This document shows, piece by piece, positions 1 to 8,829 of a stretch of 43,150 nucleotides of DNA (position 1 is its first letter; each line of letters opens with the position of its first letter). Both the position numbers and the translations under genes were made by a program. Below the pieces are notes generated by a model. It searched no databases and was not told where the DNA came from. It was given only the letters and a program-made list of their open reading frames with translations. Source of the DNA: Spirochaetota bacterium. Its GTDB lineage: Bacteria > Spirochaetota > Spirochaetia > Treponematales > Rectinemataceae. Location of the stretch: assembly GCA_029778945.1 (NCBI GenBank), contig JAKPBN010000128.1:1-43150 (forward strand). The letters are read 5' to 3'.

Positions 1-2
1 CC

Positions 3-698
3 TCGCGCTTTTTCGTGAAGCACAACTACCTCTCGGACTTTGTGGTCCGCTACCTCGCGAAGCCCCTCCGGATCAAGAACACGAGCATCTCCCGGGACTC
101 CCGCCAGCGCTTCAAGGCCGAGCGCCGGATCTACCGTGCCTCGAGGCGCCTGGGCCTCGTGTCCATAGCCGGCCACACCCACAGGCCCCTCTTCGAGTCC
201 CTGTCCAAGTACGATTCCCTCCGCTGGTCCATGGAGAGCCTCCTGCGGGAGTATCCCGGGGCCCAGGGGCAGAGGCGGGAGGAGATAGCCCAGACGGTGG
301 CCCTCTACCGGAAGGAATTCGAGGGCCTCAAGCGCAGGCGCAAGGCCGGGGAGGATTCCCGGGGCCTCTACGAGGAAAGGGACTTTGTCATACCCTGCGT
401 GTTCAACTCCGGCTGCGCCATTGGCTCCGGGGGCTTTACGGCCATCGAGATAGATGCCGGGCCAGCGGCTGAGGAGGTCGGAGCCAGCGGCGGCCAGGCC
501 CCAGGCGCAAGCATAGCCCTCGTCCGCTGGGCCGAGCTGGCCGCGGCCAAGGCCTATATCGAAAAGGAGTCCTTGGAGAAGCAGGACCTCGAGGGCAGCC
601 CCTGGACCCGCTATGTCCTCCGCCGGGACAGCCTCGACTCGATCTTCGCGCGGATAGACCTCTTGGGGCCAAAGCCGGAGGCGCCCATCGCGTACTAG
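3..698 (+). CDS. Metallophosphoesterase, C-terminal part (5' end outside window)
   Basis: The frame is open from the first complete codon at position 3, so the gene starts upstream and only its C-terminal part is visible. Seen in the sequence: a GHTH motif followed by RPLFES (bases about 171-195), the last metal-ligand motif of calcineurin-like phosphoesterases, and a later V-F-N-S-G-C-A-I-G segment typical of the strands that close this fold. A basic, helical insertion separates the two. Family knowledge: these enzymes use two metal ions to hydrolyse phosphomonoesters or diesters, and the substrate cannot be read from this fragment. The gene is convergent with the SpoIIE gene, with only five bases between the stop codons and no terminator between them. 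Confidence 0.75.
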   Translation, partial: SRFFVKHNYLSDFVVRYLAKPLRIKNTSISRDSRQRFKAERRIYRASRRLGLVSIAGHTHRPLFESLSKYDSLRWSMESLLREYPGAQGQRREEIAQTVALYRKEFEGLKRRRKAGEDSRGLYEERDFVIPCVFNSGCAIGSGGFTAIEIDAGPAAEEVGASGGQAPGASIALVRWAELAAAKAYIEKESLEKQDLEGSPWTRYVLRRDSLDSIFARIDLLGPKPEAPIAY

Positions 699-703
699 GG
701 CGC

Positions 704-3700
704 CTATTTTCTCCGGATGGCCAGGAAGGTCAGGTCGTCGTCCTGGGGGTCTTCCCGGACGCCCTTGTAGATGACATAGCCGGGGTTTTCTGCATTGTTG
801 AGTGGTATGATGTTCGGGTTGTTGCCGTCCTGGTCGTCGGGACCGAGGTAGAGCCTGATTTGGTCGAATCTAGCCTTTTTCCTGAGGAATTCATCCACCT
901 TGCCATCCACGACGATGGAGCTCTTCTCTGTGACTAAACTGTCCCGGAACATCCGGAAGACCTTTTCCACCGCCACAAGGGAGATGATCTTTTCCTCTAG
1001 GCTGCCATCGCAGCCGGAGAAGTCAAAGCTAAGGACTTCATCCGGCACGTGCTCTCTGACCATGCGGTATGAACCCTTGGACTGGATGGCCTCCAGGACG
1101 GCGGAGAGTCTGTCATACCCAAATTCTTCGCTATCTTGGCCGCCCTTATGGTGGACCGTGTGGTCAACATTGTCTTCAGCGTCCTTGCAGACAAAGGTCC
1201 GGCCCTGGGCATCATAGAAATGGTGGTTGGCCTCGTCGATGCCATCCGTGTAGAGGAAGAGGATATCCCCCTTCTCGAGCTTTTTGGTCACCTGGGTAAA
1301 TGCAGTGCCTTTCCCGGATTGGATCATAAAGCTATCCAGGGGACCTGCCGCTGGGGAATTGGGCAGGATATGCTCCACAAGTTTTCCCTCTCGTTCGGAC
1401 CAGATATGCAGGCGGGTATCTCCGGCTTCACAAAGATAGGCAATGCCTTCCTTTGAGTCATAGACCCCCAGGGTAAAAGCGGCAAATTTCCCGACGAATT
1501 TTCGATCGCAAAGAAAGTCATTGATCTTATACGCCAGGTTGCTTAGGTCAAAGGACTTAGGCATGGCCTGTTCCCAGTCCTTGAAGTAATTGATCACCAT
1601 TGTGGCGACCTGGACCATGATGAGGGCCGCCGGGACGCCGTGGCCGGAAACGTCGCATTTGATAAAGTAGTGGTAGCGCTCGTTGATGGAGTGGAAGTCC
1701 CAGTAATCCCCGGAGACCTCATCGGCGCCTTCGTAGTAGCCAAAGATCTCATAATCCTTTGCGTCATGATGGCCTGTGCTTAGCTTCGCCCTCCCGTCCG
1801 GAGACGGGTCGAGGGGGATGAACATCTTCTGGATGCCCTTGCCGAGGATTAGGTCCTTGCTGGCCTTCGCTGCCTTGACGAGGCCATCCGTCATCTCGTT
1901 GATCGTGTCCGCCAGGGTCCGGATCTCGTCCCGGCTCTTGACCTCGATGGCCAGGTCGTGGAGGAGGCTCTTGTCCTCGGTGTCCCGGATGCGCTCGATG
2001 GCCTTTACGACCTTGCGGATCGGGATGACGATGACCGAGGAGAGGATAAAGGCGCCTATGAGGCCCAGGCCCAGGGCTATGGCGGCGAAGAGGGCCGTCC
2101 GCCGGATGAGGGCCTGGGTCTCGTCCTGGAGGGTCTTGACGATGCCCTTGGTGGACACCTCGAGGCGCACAAGGCCGCGGTAGTAGAGCTCATCCTGGTC
2201 CCGGTCAAAGAGGATGGGCTTGTAGAAGATATAGTTGGCCTCCCTCTGGGCGGCCAGGCTGGGGTCAAAGGCCGGGTAGACGCCGATCGAGGAGTCGGAC
2301 AGCTTGGCCAGGCGCTGGGCGATGGTGTTCCGATAGTTTGTGACGGTGTCGTTGAGGGCCTTGTACCTGGTATTGCTGACTTCGTCGGTTAACAGTCTGA
2401 GCTTGTCCCGCTCCTTGTTGATCGCGGCGATCGCCTCGGTCAGGTCGCTGACCTCGGCCGCCGCCCGGTCGTTGATGGTCTTCATGATCTCCGGCACAAG
2501 GGGGCTGACGCTGTCCGTGAGCCTGGAGACGCCGGTCTGCATTTTATCCGTGTCGATTTTCTTGGGCGGCTGGACGGAGATGTCCGGGTCGTTGGTGGCC
2601 CAGAGGATGTCCGGGTCGGTGCTCTTGGCGGAGCCGTAGCCGGTCACGGTGATGTACCTGGCGTCCGGGATGGCCTGGGCCTGGGCGGGGAGGAAGCTTA
2701 GCTGGAGGTCATTGACCTCGAATAGGTAGGTGCGTCCACCCTGGGCCACGCTCTCCAGGAGGACATTGACCTTCTGTCTGAGGCCGTCCGCGAGGGTAGC
2801 CGACTCGGAACGGATCATGGAGACCCCGAGGGGTATGGCCACGAGGAGGACCACGAAGATGACGAGGGCGGCTATCGTGAGAGAGACCTTGAGGCGGAGA
2901 CCCGCGCCGCGGCGGCGCAGCTTCTTGGCCTCGGTGGCCTTGGCTTGGCTGGGCATGGAACCTCCTGAGACAAGGGCGAGGACCTCGAGGCGGACCGTCT
3001 CCGCGTCCCGGGCGGCCGCGACGGCCTGCCGGGAGAGGAGGAGGATGCCGAGGCCAAAGAAAAGCACCGAGAGGGCGACGATCAGGTCATAGATGGTCAG
3101 GCGGTAGCTGCGGGTCTCGGAGAAGACCCAGGAGGGCTTGTAGGGCGGGGGGGCCTCTCCGAACTTGAAGGTCCCCGAGGGATCGAGGTTGAGGACTGGC
3201 CTCGTCCAGTACCAGCCCCGCTTGGGGTGGAAGATACCAATGCGGTAGGAGGCCGCCGGGAGGTCGGAGTAGCTCAGGTCGAGCTCGGTGTCCGAGAGGA
3301 TCCGGAAGCCCTTGGCGTCCAGGCTCGCGTCCAGGTCGTAGGGCTCCTTGCCGTCCCGGTCCAGGACGAGACGCTCCACATAGCCGTCGATGCTGAAGCC
3401 CTTGCCTATGACCATGGCGGTGTAGGACTGGCCGGCCTTGTTGGCCGCCACCGAGGCCGTCGTGACCGTGGTGTAAGGTATGTACTTGTTGGCCCTAAGG
3501 AGGATCGTCGAGGCATCGCCTATGTTGCCGGTGGCGTCTATCGCGGCCACGGAGAAGAGATAGTAGCCGTCATCGAGGTTGGTGAAGGAGGTCTCGGGCC
3601 GGGTGGTCCGCAGGATGGGCGGAGGGACCCGGGGACCCGCGGCGGCGACGAGGCCCGCCTCCCAGGCCGAGAGGCCCGGAAGGCCTCCTGCCCCGGCCTT

Positions 3701-5497
3701 GCCGGCGGCCTTGGGGGCAGGGCGGGTCTTTGTCCCGGAGGGTTTGAGGCCTCCAATGTAGCTCAGGTCCCAGGTATAGCCGGCCACATCGTCCACGGGG
3801 CTTCCGTCCCGGTTTTCCGGGGTTATCCAGCGCAGGCCAAAGCTGCTCGAGCTGAGGAAGCCCGCCTCGTCGATATCCGCGGGGATGAGGACGGGAGGCG
3901 TGGGAGGGGTTCGGTCCCGGTCAAACCGGATCCTCGCCGTGGAGGACCAGTTGCCCGCATAGTCAAGGCAGGCCGCCGCAAGGTACCAGGGGCCATCGGC
4001 CGTCGCAGGGAGGCGGAGGCTCCTGTCCTTGGGCAGGGCCACGAGCTCCCGGGGGGGCTTGGCCGCGGGGTCCCGGGACCAGGTCCAGGAATAGCCTGCG
4101 ATCCCCGAGGAGTCCTGGGGGAGGTCGACGCTTACCTGGGCTACCTCGTTGCGGCTGCGCTTGCCGGGGCTGAAGTTCTCGGCGTTCAGGCCGGGGGGGG
4201 CCGCGCTGTGGTCGGGCTCGAGGAGGTAGACCCGGTCCCGCCCGCCATCGGTGCCCTGCCAGACGGAATAGGTCTTGCCGTTGTAGAAGGCCGCAGATCC
4301 AAAGCTTGCCGGCCCTTTGTTGACCGTGCGGTAGAGCTCGGGCCAGTTGAGGCCGTCCCGGCGGGCCAGGAAGACCCTGGCCTGGCCCTGGCCGGCATTG
4401 TCGTCAAACCAGGTGACCGCGGGCTGGCCTTCGATCTCAAGCAGGCGGGGGGCGGAGGACGTGCCCGGGGCCGTGGAGACTTTTTCCAGGTCCGCCGCCA
4501 AGGCATGGCCAGAGGCGCCCAGGGGCAGGGCGTAGATCTGGGGGGTATCCCGGGCCGAGGAGGCCGAGGCCCGGCGCTCCCAGGTGAGCCAGAGCCTGCC
4601 TGCCACCATGGCCAGGTCCGGCCTTTCGTTGTCGTAGGCATTGACCTCGGCGCTGGGACTGTCCGGGTCGGCAAAGGTGGTCAGGCGGTTCGCGGCCGAC
4701 CAGGTTTTCCCGCCGTCCACCGAGGTCTTGGAATAGAGCTGGAAGCTCTGGGGCTTGGTGGTGAGATAGGACTGGAAGACGACGATATCCTTCCCCTCCT
4801 TGCCGGGGAGGCGCTCCACCACGGGCAGGAAGTTGAGGCCCCGGCTGATCCCGTCCTCGGGGCTGACCAGGGGCCTGAATTTTTCCCAGGTCGAGCCATC
4901 CTGGCTTGTCGAGTAGGAGAGGCTCAGGGAGTCAACCTCATTGCCCGGATCCCCCTGGGTGGCAAAGAGGATATAGCCGCCCCCCGCGGAGAAAAAGATA
5001 CGGGGCGCCACGGCCGCCGAGGATGGGGCCAAGCTTTCCACGGTCCTGAAGCTCTGGCCCCCGTCGGAGGAGAGGAGGATGGCGATCTTGCCGTCTCCGT
5101 TGGAGGCCGCGATGGCTACCCGCTTGCCCTCGGCGCTGGCGCTAAAGAGGGGGGGCTCGGTGCCAAGGAACTGGTAGGGGCCGGCGGCGCGGCGCCGGGT
5201 TTCCCAGTTAGTGCCGTCGTACCTGGCCAGGGAAAGCCAGGCCTGGCCGGGGGCATTGGCCTTGTCCGTGGCCCCCGGAGGGGTCTCGGCCTCCTGCCAG
5301 AGGACGAGGAGGTCTTTGCCCACGTTGAGGATCAGCGGGAAGCGTCCATTCCCCTCGGCCACAGGGCGGGGGTTTTCCCAGTAGACCGAGTAGGCCTCGA
5401 CCGAGGGGCTGATCAGGCAGAGAAGGACTATGGCCAGGAAGCTGGCTAGGCGCGCCGCATGTCCCATGGTTCGAGTGGTACTCCTGGAGACAGACAT
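704..5497 (-). CDS. Membrane SpoIIE/PP2C phosphatase with extracytoplasmic sialidase-like propeller and HAMP
   Basis: This 1597-residue sensor-effector has a signal peptide (about residues 12-35). A BNR/sialidase-like propeller follows (about 40-430), with Asp boxes SSDGGQSF (143-150), SQDGSTW (198-204) and SVDGGKTW (259-266). Then come Fn3-like segments, a membrane helix (about 810-830), a second one (about 880-900), an extracytoplasmic helical sensor region (about 900-1180), a third helix, a HAMP domain and a C-terminal SpoIIE-type PP2C domain. DVSGHGVPAAL and LFLYTDGIDEA carry the acidic metal ligands. Known role of the family: dephosphorylation of anti-sigma antagonists or other phosphoserine proteins in partner switching. 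No anti-sigma factor or STAS protein is in the window, so the target is unknown. The start codon shares one base with the stop codon of the upstream TPR gene, which suggests translational coupling. The catalytic end looks less GC-rich than the sensor part. Confidence 0.88.
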   Translation of the reverse strand: MSVSRSTTRTMGHAARLASFLAIVLLCLISPSVEAYSVYWENPRPVAEGNGRFPLILNVGKDLLVLWQEAETPPGATDKANAPGQAWLSLARYDGTNWETRRRAAGPYQFLGTEPPLFSASAEGKRVAIAASNGDGKIAILLSSDGGQSFRTVESLAPSSAAVAPRIFFSAGGGYILFATQGDPGNEVDSLSLSYSTSQDGSTWEKFRPLVSPEDGISRGLNFLPVVERLPGKEGKDIVVFQSYLTTKPQSFQLYSKTSVDGGKTWSAANRLTTFADPDSPSAEVNAYDNERPDLAMVAGRLWLTWERRASASSARDTPQIYALPLGASGHALAADLEKVSTAPGTSSAPRLLEIEGQPAVTWFDDNAGQGQARVFLARRDGLNWPELYRTVNKGPASFGSAAFYNGKTYSVWQGTDGGRDRVYLLEPDHSAAPPGLNAENFSPGKRSRNEVAQVSVDLPQDSSGIAGYSWTWSRDPAAKPPRELVALPKDRSLRLPATADGPWYLAAACLDYAGNWSSTARIRFDRDRTPPTPPVLIPADIDEAGFLSSSSFGLRWITPENRDGSPVDDVAGYTWDLSYIGGLKPSGTKTRPAPKAAGKAGAGGLPGLSAWEAGLVAAAGPRVPPPILRTTRPETSFTNLDDGYYLFSVAAIDATGNIGDASTILLRANKYIPYTTVTTASVAANKAGQSYTAMVIGKGFSIDGYVERLVLDRDGKEPYDLDASLDAKGFRILSDTELDLSYSDLPAASYRIGIFHPKRGWYWTRPVLNLDPSGTFKFGEAPPPYKPSWVFSETRSYRLTIYDLIVALSVLFFGLGILLLSRQAVAAARDAETVRLEVLALVSGGSMPSQAKATEAKKLRRRGAGLRLKVSLTIAALVIFVVLLVAIPLGVSMIRSESATLADGLRQKVNVLLESVAQGGRTYLFEVNDLQLSFLPAQAQAIPDARYITVTGYGSAKSTDPDILWATNDPDISVQPPKKIDTDKMQTGVSRLTDSVSPLVPEIMKTINDRAAAEVSDLTEAIAAINKERDKLRLLTDEVSNTRYKALNDTVTNYRNTIAQRLAKLSDSSIGVYPAFDPSLAAQREANYIFYKPILFDRDQDELYYRGLVRLEVSTKGIVKTLQDETQALIRRTALFAAIALGLGLIGAFILSSVIVIPIRKVVKAIERIRDTEDKSLLHDLAIEVKSRDEIRTLADTINEMTDGLVKAAKASKDLILGKGIQKMFIPLDPSPDGRAKLSTGHHDAKDYEIFGYYEGADEVSGDYWDFHSINERYHYFIKCDVSGHGVPAALIMVQVATMVINYFKDWEQAMPKSFDLSNLAYKINDFLCDRKFVGKFAAFTLGVYDSKEGIAYLCEAGDTRLHIWSEREGKLVEHILPNSPAAGPLDSFMIQSGKGTAFTQVTKKLEKGDILFLYTDGIDEANHHFYDAQGRTFVCKDAEDNVDHTVHHKGGQDSEEFGYDRLSAVLEAIQSKGSYRMVREHVPDEVLSFDFSGCDGSLEEKIISLVAVEKVFRMFRDSLVTEKSSIVVDGKVDEFLRKKARFDQIRLYLGPDDQDGNNPNIIPLNNAENPGYVIYKGVREDPQDDDLTFLAIRRK

Positions 5498-8400
5498 TAT
5501 AGGCGGGCCTTTATTTTCTTGGATAGGTCAATGAGGTTGGGATTGGTCCGGTTTTTCGGATCCGCCAGGAGCCTGTCCACGAGGGCATTGGCCGAGGGAT
5601 AGTCCCCGGACTGGAAGAAGGCGATCGCCGAGCGATAGTCGACCTCGGCGGCCGCCGAGAGGGGGGTCTGCCGGGAGGCGACCATCAGGATGAGCTTGTC
5701 ATAGAGGGACCGGGCCGAGGCATTGGTCGGATCCAAGGCTATGGCCCGGGCGAGGTCGTCGACGGCGTACCCGAAGTTGGGGATGTCCCGGGAGTCATAG
5801 GTGTCCTGGGCCCGGGTCACGAGGAGTTGGGCCGCATTCTTGTCGGCTGTATTGATGACCTTGGCAATCGATTTACCACTAGTTACCCCGATGGAGTCCT
5901 CGTACACTTTCAGGATCTCCGATAGTCCCTGGAAACCAGGGTCCACCAAGCTGATGTCCCGCAAGGTCACAAGGTTGTCCTTGGTCGGGGTCGCGCTCTC
6001 CTTTTTCGCGGTGGCTATCTTGGCGCTGATGTCAGCCCGATAAGCCTGGGGATCCTGGATCTTGCTGATGCGGTAGCCCAGGACGCTGGCTTCCTGATTG
6101 TAGGGGAAGACCTGTTTGATCTGCTTGATCTTGTCCTGGGCCTGGCTAAACGCGGCATCGGCCTCGGCTTTCTTTTTTTGGGCCAGGAGGGCCTGGCCCT
6201 GGCTGTAATAGGTCCTGGCCAGGGAGATAAGCTGGCTCATCTCCGCATAGAGGGGGCTCTTGGCGTCGACCGTCCGGTCCTTGTTGCCTGAGAGGGCACG
6301 GTCCACCAGGGCCAGCCAGCGGGTGGCCGTGGGGTCGTCGAACTTCAAGACGGCCTGGCTTATGTTGTTGGCCTGGGTAAAGGCGGTCCCGGCCTTGAGA
6401 AAATTGTCCTGGTAGAAGAGGGTAGTGCCGGCCGCGAGGAGTTTGCCGATATCCTTGACTGCCTTATCCACCCTATCATTTTGGATCGACTTCCTGAGCT
6501 TCTCGTAGGTGTCTGTCCAGGACTTCTTGAGGCCGGGATTGGCCTCTTTTTCGAAGGCCAGGCGGTAGGACTCGTTGGCGTCGGAGAGCTTGGAGTCGGC
6601 AAGGTCGAAATTCTGGGCGTCCAGGGCCCGGCGGGATTCGTCTTCCCTCAGCTTGGCCTGGGCCTTCTTGGACTCCGCATCGTTTTTCTGGATCTGGGCC
6701 CGGGCAAGGAGACTGGCGCGCTGGGCCTCGAGGCCCTGGGCATCGGCCTCGAGTTTTTTGGCCTTGTCCACCCAGGCTTGAACCTCGGGGCTCGCCAGGA
6801 CCCGGGGGCTCTCCCCGCTGGTCTTTTTGGCAAAGGAGCCTAGGCGGGTCCGCAGGTCAGCCAGGCGGGGAGCCTGGGCCGTGAGCCGGGCAAGGCTTTC
6901 CCCGGGGTACATGAGGAGGGTCCCGGTGCCGGGGGCCACGGTCCCGTTGGGCAGGATAAGCTTGGGATTCTCCGGGTCCTCTCGGCCTGCGAGGAGGGCC
7001 TGGGCGGCCTCGGTGTCCTTGGTCTGGGTATCCAGCTCCGCCGCAAGCCTCTGGTATTCGAAGTCGTAGGCCAGGGAGAGGATGCCTATCTCCTTGGCCA
7101 GGACCGAGGCCGTGGCGGCCTCGATCTTGGCCTCCAGGTCCTTCTGGGCGGTCTGGGAGCTCTCCAAGCTCAGGCCCTGGGCCTGCAAGGACTGGAGCTC
7201 CTTGGCCTGGTCGGATGCGAGCTTGGTCTCGGCGGCTATCTTGGCCTCGAGGTCGACGAGGACCGCCCGGGAGGCGGCCAGGCCCGCAAGACTCGGGGCC
7301 AGGGGGGAGTCCGCCTTGAGGCCCGCCGCAAAGGCCGTGGCCGCGTCGCTGGCTGTGGCGGCCGAGCCCAGGGCCGCGGCCAGGCGGGCTCCCGAGCCCG
7401 AGACCGCAGCCAGGTGGGAGTCCCGGGCCTTGGCCCGGGGTTTTCCCTTGAGGAGGTCCTTCCAATAGTCGGCTAATTCGGGAACCGACTCCCTGGGCCG
7501 GGTCAGGCCCCAGAGCCCAAAGAACTGGAGCCCCGTCCCCGCCAGGCCCGAGGCCTTCTCAAAGGCCGTCTGGGCCTCGACCCAGTCCGCCTTGGCATAA
7601 GCCGCCAGGGCCTTGGCATACTCGGCGTCCAGGCTGGCCTCGAATTCCGTCTGGAGCCGGTTGAGGATATAGATCCACTGGATATCCATGGAGCCGGCCA
7701 CGCCCTCGGGGAGGACGGCTGGATTGTCCTCATCAACGGCGGTCCGGCCCAGGGCAACCTTGTGGGCAAAGGGGATAAAGGATGAGTCCAGGCACTCGAG
7801 CTCGGGCTCGGCCTTGACGACATTCCGGAACTGGGCCGGCAGGCCTTGGGCCGCGGCTATCACGGCATTGCGCCGGTCCACCCGCTCCTTGAGGGCCGCC
7901 TCCAGGGCTGTCCAGGCCGTCGAGGCCGCCTCGGGGTCAGGCAAGGCCAGGGCCGAGCTCTGGCCGGCCACGAGGCGCGACAGCTCGCCCTGGCTAGAGA
8001 CATAGGCGGCGGCCTCGGCCTTGATCTTGTCGATGATGCCCGCCACGGCGGACTTGGTCAGGGGGTCGTAGGGCCCCTCGTCAAAAAGGCGGCGGTAGAT
8101 GGAAAAGCCTTCCTCGTAGGTCGCCACGGCGGTGGCGAACTTGGCTCCGTCATCGGTGGACCGGGCCTCATCGAGGAGAGTCTTGGCCCGGGCAAAGAGC
8201 TTGGCCAGGTCGCTCTTGTACTTCAGGTAGGCCGAGAGCTTTTCCGTCTGGACGAGGAATTTCCGGTTTGTGTCGTTGGGGGCCTCGAGGCTGTAGAGCT
8301 GGTTGATCAGCTCGAGCTTTCGGTCGTTCTTGAGGCCCTCGGGATCGCTCCGCACGAGGTCGACGAGCTCCTGGGCCACCTTGGTATAAGTGCTTCGGGC

Positions 8401-8667
8401 CTCGATCACCTGGCGGAGGAGCTGCTGGGCCTCGTCAAAGCGGTCGGGGTTCTTCTGGATAAAGGCCTTGAGGCTGATGATGGCGTCGTCATATCTCTTT
8501 TCCGCGATGAGGGCCTTGGCTTCGCTTAGGGGATCCTCCTTGTGGCCCATGGCATGGAGGGGCAGGGCCGTTCCCAGCAGGGCAACGGCCAGGATGGCGA
8601 GGATGAGGCCCCTCCGGGGCCAGGGGTAGGCGCGCCTCCCTGGGCGCCAAGCCGTGTCGCGAAGCAT
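5497..8667 (-). CDS. Large secreted TPR / coiled-coil protein
   Basis: The protein has about 1056 residues. An N-terminal basic stretch and hydrophobic core (LILAILAVALLGTALPLHA) form a signal peptide, so it is exported. TPR-like helical pairs start directly after it (EAKALIAEKRYDDAI) and recur at the C-terminus (AIAFFQSGDYPSANALV); the middle is Ala/Lys/Glu-rich and probably coiled-coil. No catalytic motif is visible. The ATG at 8667 was preferred because it gives a normal signal peptide; an in-frame GTG at 8685 is possible. It is the first gene of a two-gene operon with the SpoIIE phosphatase. The coupling by overlapping stop and start codons suggests that the protein feeds a signal to, or scaffolds, the extracytoplasmic part of that phosphatase. 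This is inference. Confidence 0.75.
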   Translation of the reverse strand: MLRDTAWRPGRRAYPWPRRGLILAILAVALLGTALPLHAMGHKEDPLSEAKALIAEKRYDDAIISLKAFIQKNPDRFDEAQQLLRQVIEARSTYTKVAQELVDLVRSDPEGLKNDRKLELINQLYSLEAPNDTNRKFLVQTEKLSAYLKYKSDLAKLFARAKTLLDEARSTDDGAKFATAVATYEEGFSIYRRLFDEGPYDPLTKSAVAGIIDKIKAEAAAYVSSQGELSRLVAGQSSALALPDPEAASTAWTALEAALKERVDRRNAVIAAAQGLPAQFRNVVKAEPELECLDSSFIPFAHKVALGRTAVDEDNPAVLPEGVAGSMDIQWIYILNRLQTEFEASLDAEYAKALAAYAKADWVEAQTAFEKASGLAGTGLQFFGLWGLTRPRESVPELADYWKDLLKGKPRAKARDSHLAAVSGSGARLAAALGSAATASDAATAFAAGLKADSPLAPSLAGLAASRAVLVDLEAKIAAETKLASDQAKELQSLQAQGLSLESSQTAQKDLEAKIEAATASVLAKEIGILSLAYDFEYQRLAAELDTQTKDTEAAQALLAGREDPENPKLILPNGTVAPGTGTLLMYPGESLARLTAQAPRLADLRTRLGSFAKKTSGESPRVLASPEVQAWVDKAKKLEADAQGLEAQRASLLARAQIQKNDAESKKAQAKLREDESRRALDAQNFDLADSKLSDANESYRLAFEKEANPGLKKSWTDTYEKLRKSIQNDRVDKAVKDIGKLLAAGTTLFYQDNFLKAGTAFTQANNISQAVLKFDDPTATRWLALVDRALSGNKDRTVDAKSPLYAEMSQLISLARTYYSQGQALLAQKKKAEADAAFSQAQDKIKQIKQVFPYNQEASVLGYRISKIQDPQAYRADISAKIATAKKESATPTKDNLVTLRDISLVDPGFQGLSEILKVYEDSIGVTSGKSIAKVINTADKNAAQLLVTRAQDTYDSRDIPNFGYAVDDLARAIALDPTNASARSLYDKLILMVASRQTPLSAAAEVDYRSAIAFFQSGDYPSANALVDRLLADPKNRTNPNLIDLSKKIKARL

Positions 8668-8699
8668 TTGCTTTATGTAAAACACCTTTTTACTGCCAG

Positions 8700-8726
8700 A
8701 ATATACACCCAGGGAGGGACATTGAA
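8700..8726 (-). promoter_or_regulatory. Weak candidate promoter for the TPR/SpoIIE operon
   Basis: On the minus strand, TATATT (8700-8705) lies 15 bases downstream of TTCAAT (8721-8726). Transcription from it would start near 8693 and leave a leader of about 26 bases before the ATG at 8667. The minus-10 is good; the minus-35 and its spacing are poor. Confidence 0.35.
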
Positions 8727-8814
8727 GAGCATGGTCCCCCGCTTTATTTTCGGCGTCTAATTCCTTGACTTGTAGGGAGAACGGTGGCGAGTAGAATTCC
8801 GGTCCGGAGCAGAG

Positions 8815-8820
8815 TATACT
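8815..8820 (+). promoter_or_regulatory. Candidate minus-10 element of UPF0164 gene
   Basis: TATACT lies only nine bases before the ATG at 8830, and no Shine-Dalgarno sequence precedes that ATG. If this hexamer is a real minus-10, the transcript would be leaderless or nearly so. No good minus-35 is visible at 17 bases upstream. Confidence 0.35.
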
Positions 8821-8829
8821 ATTTATGCC

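Noticed and set aside
3227-5449. 740-codon plus-strand open frame opposite the SpoIIE gene
   Set aside because: Low-complexity Gly/Arg/Val product without motifs. It is the antisense shadow of a GC-rich gene whose own frame shows Asp boxes and membrane helices.
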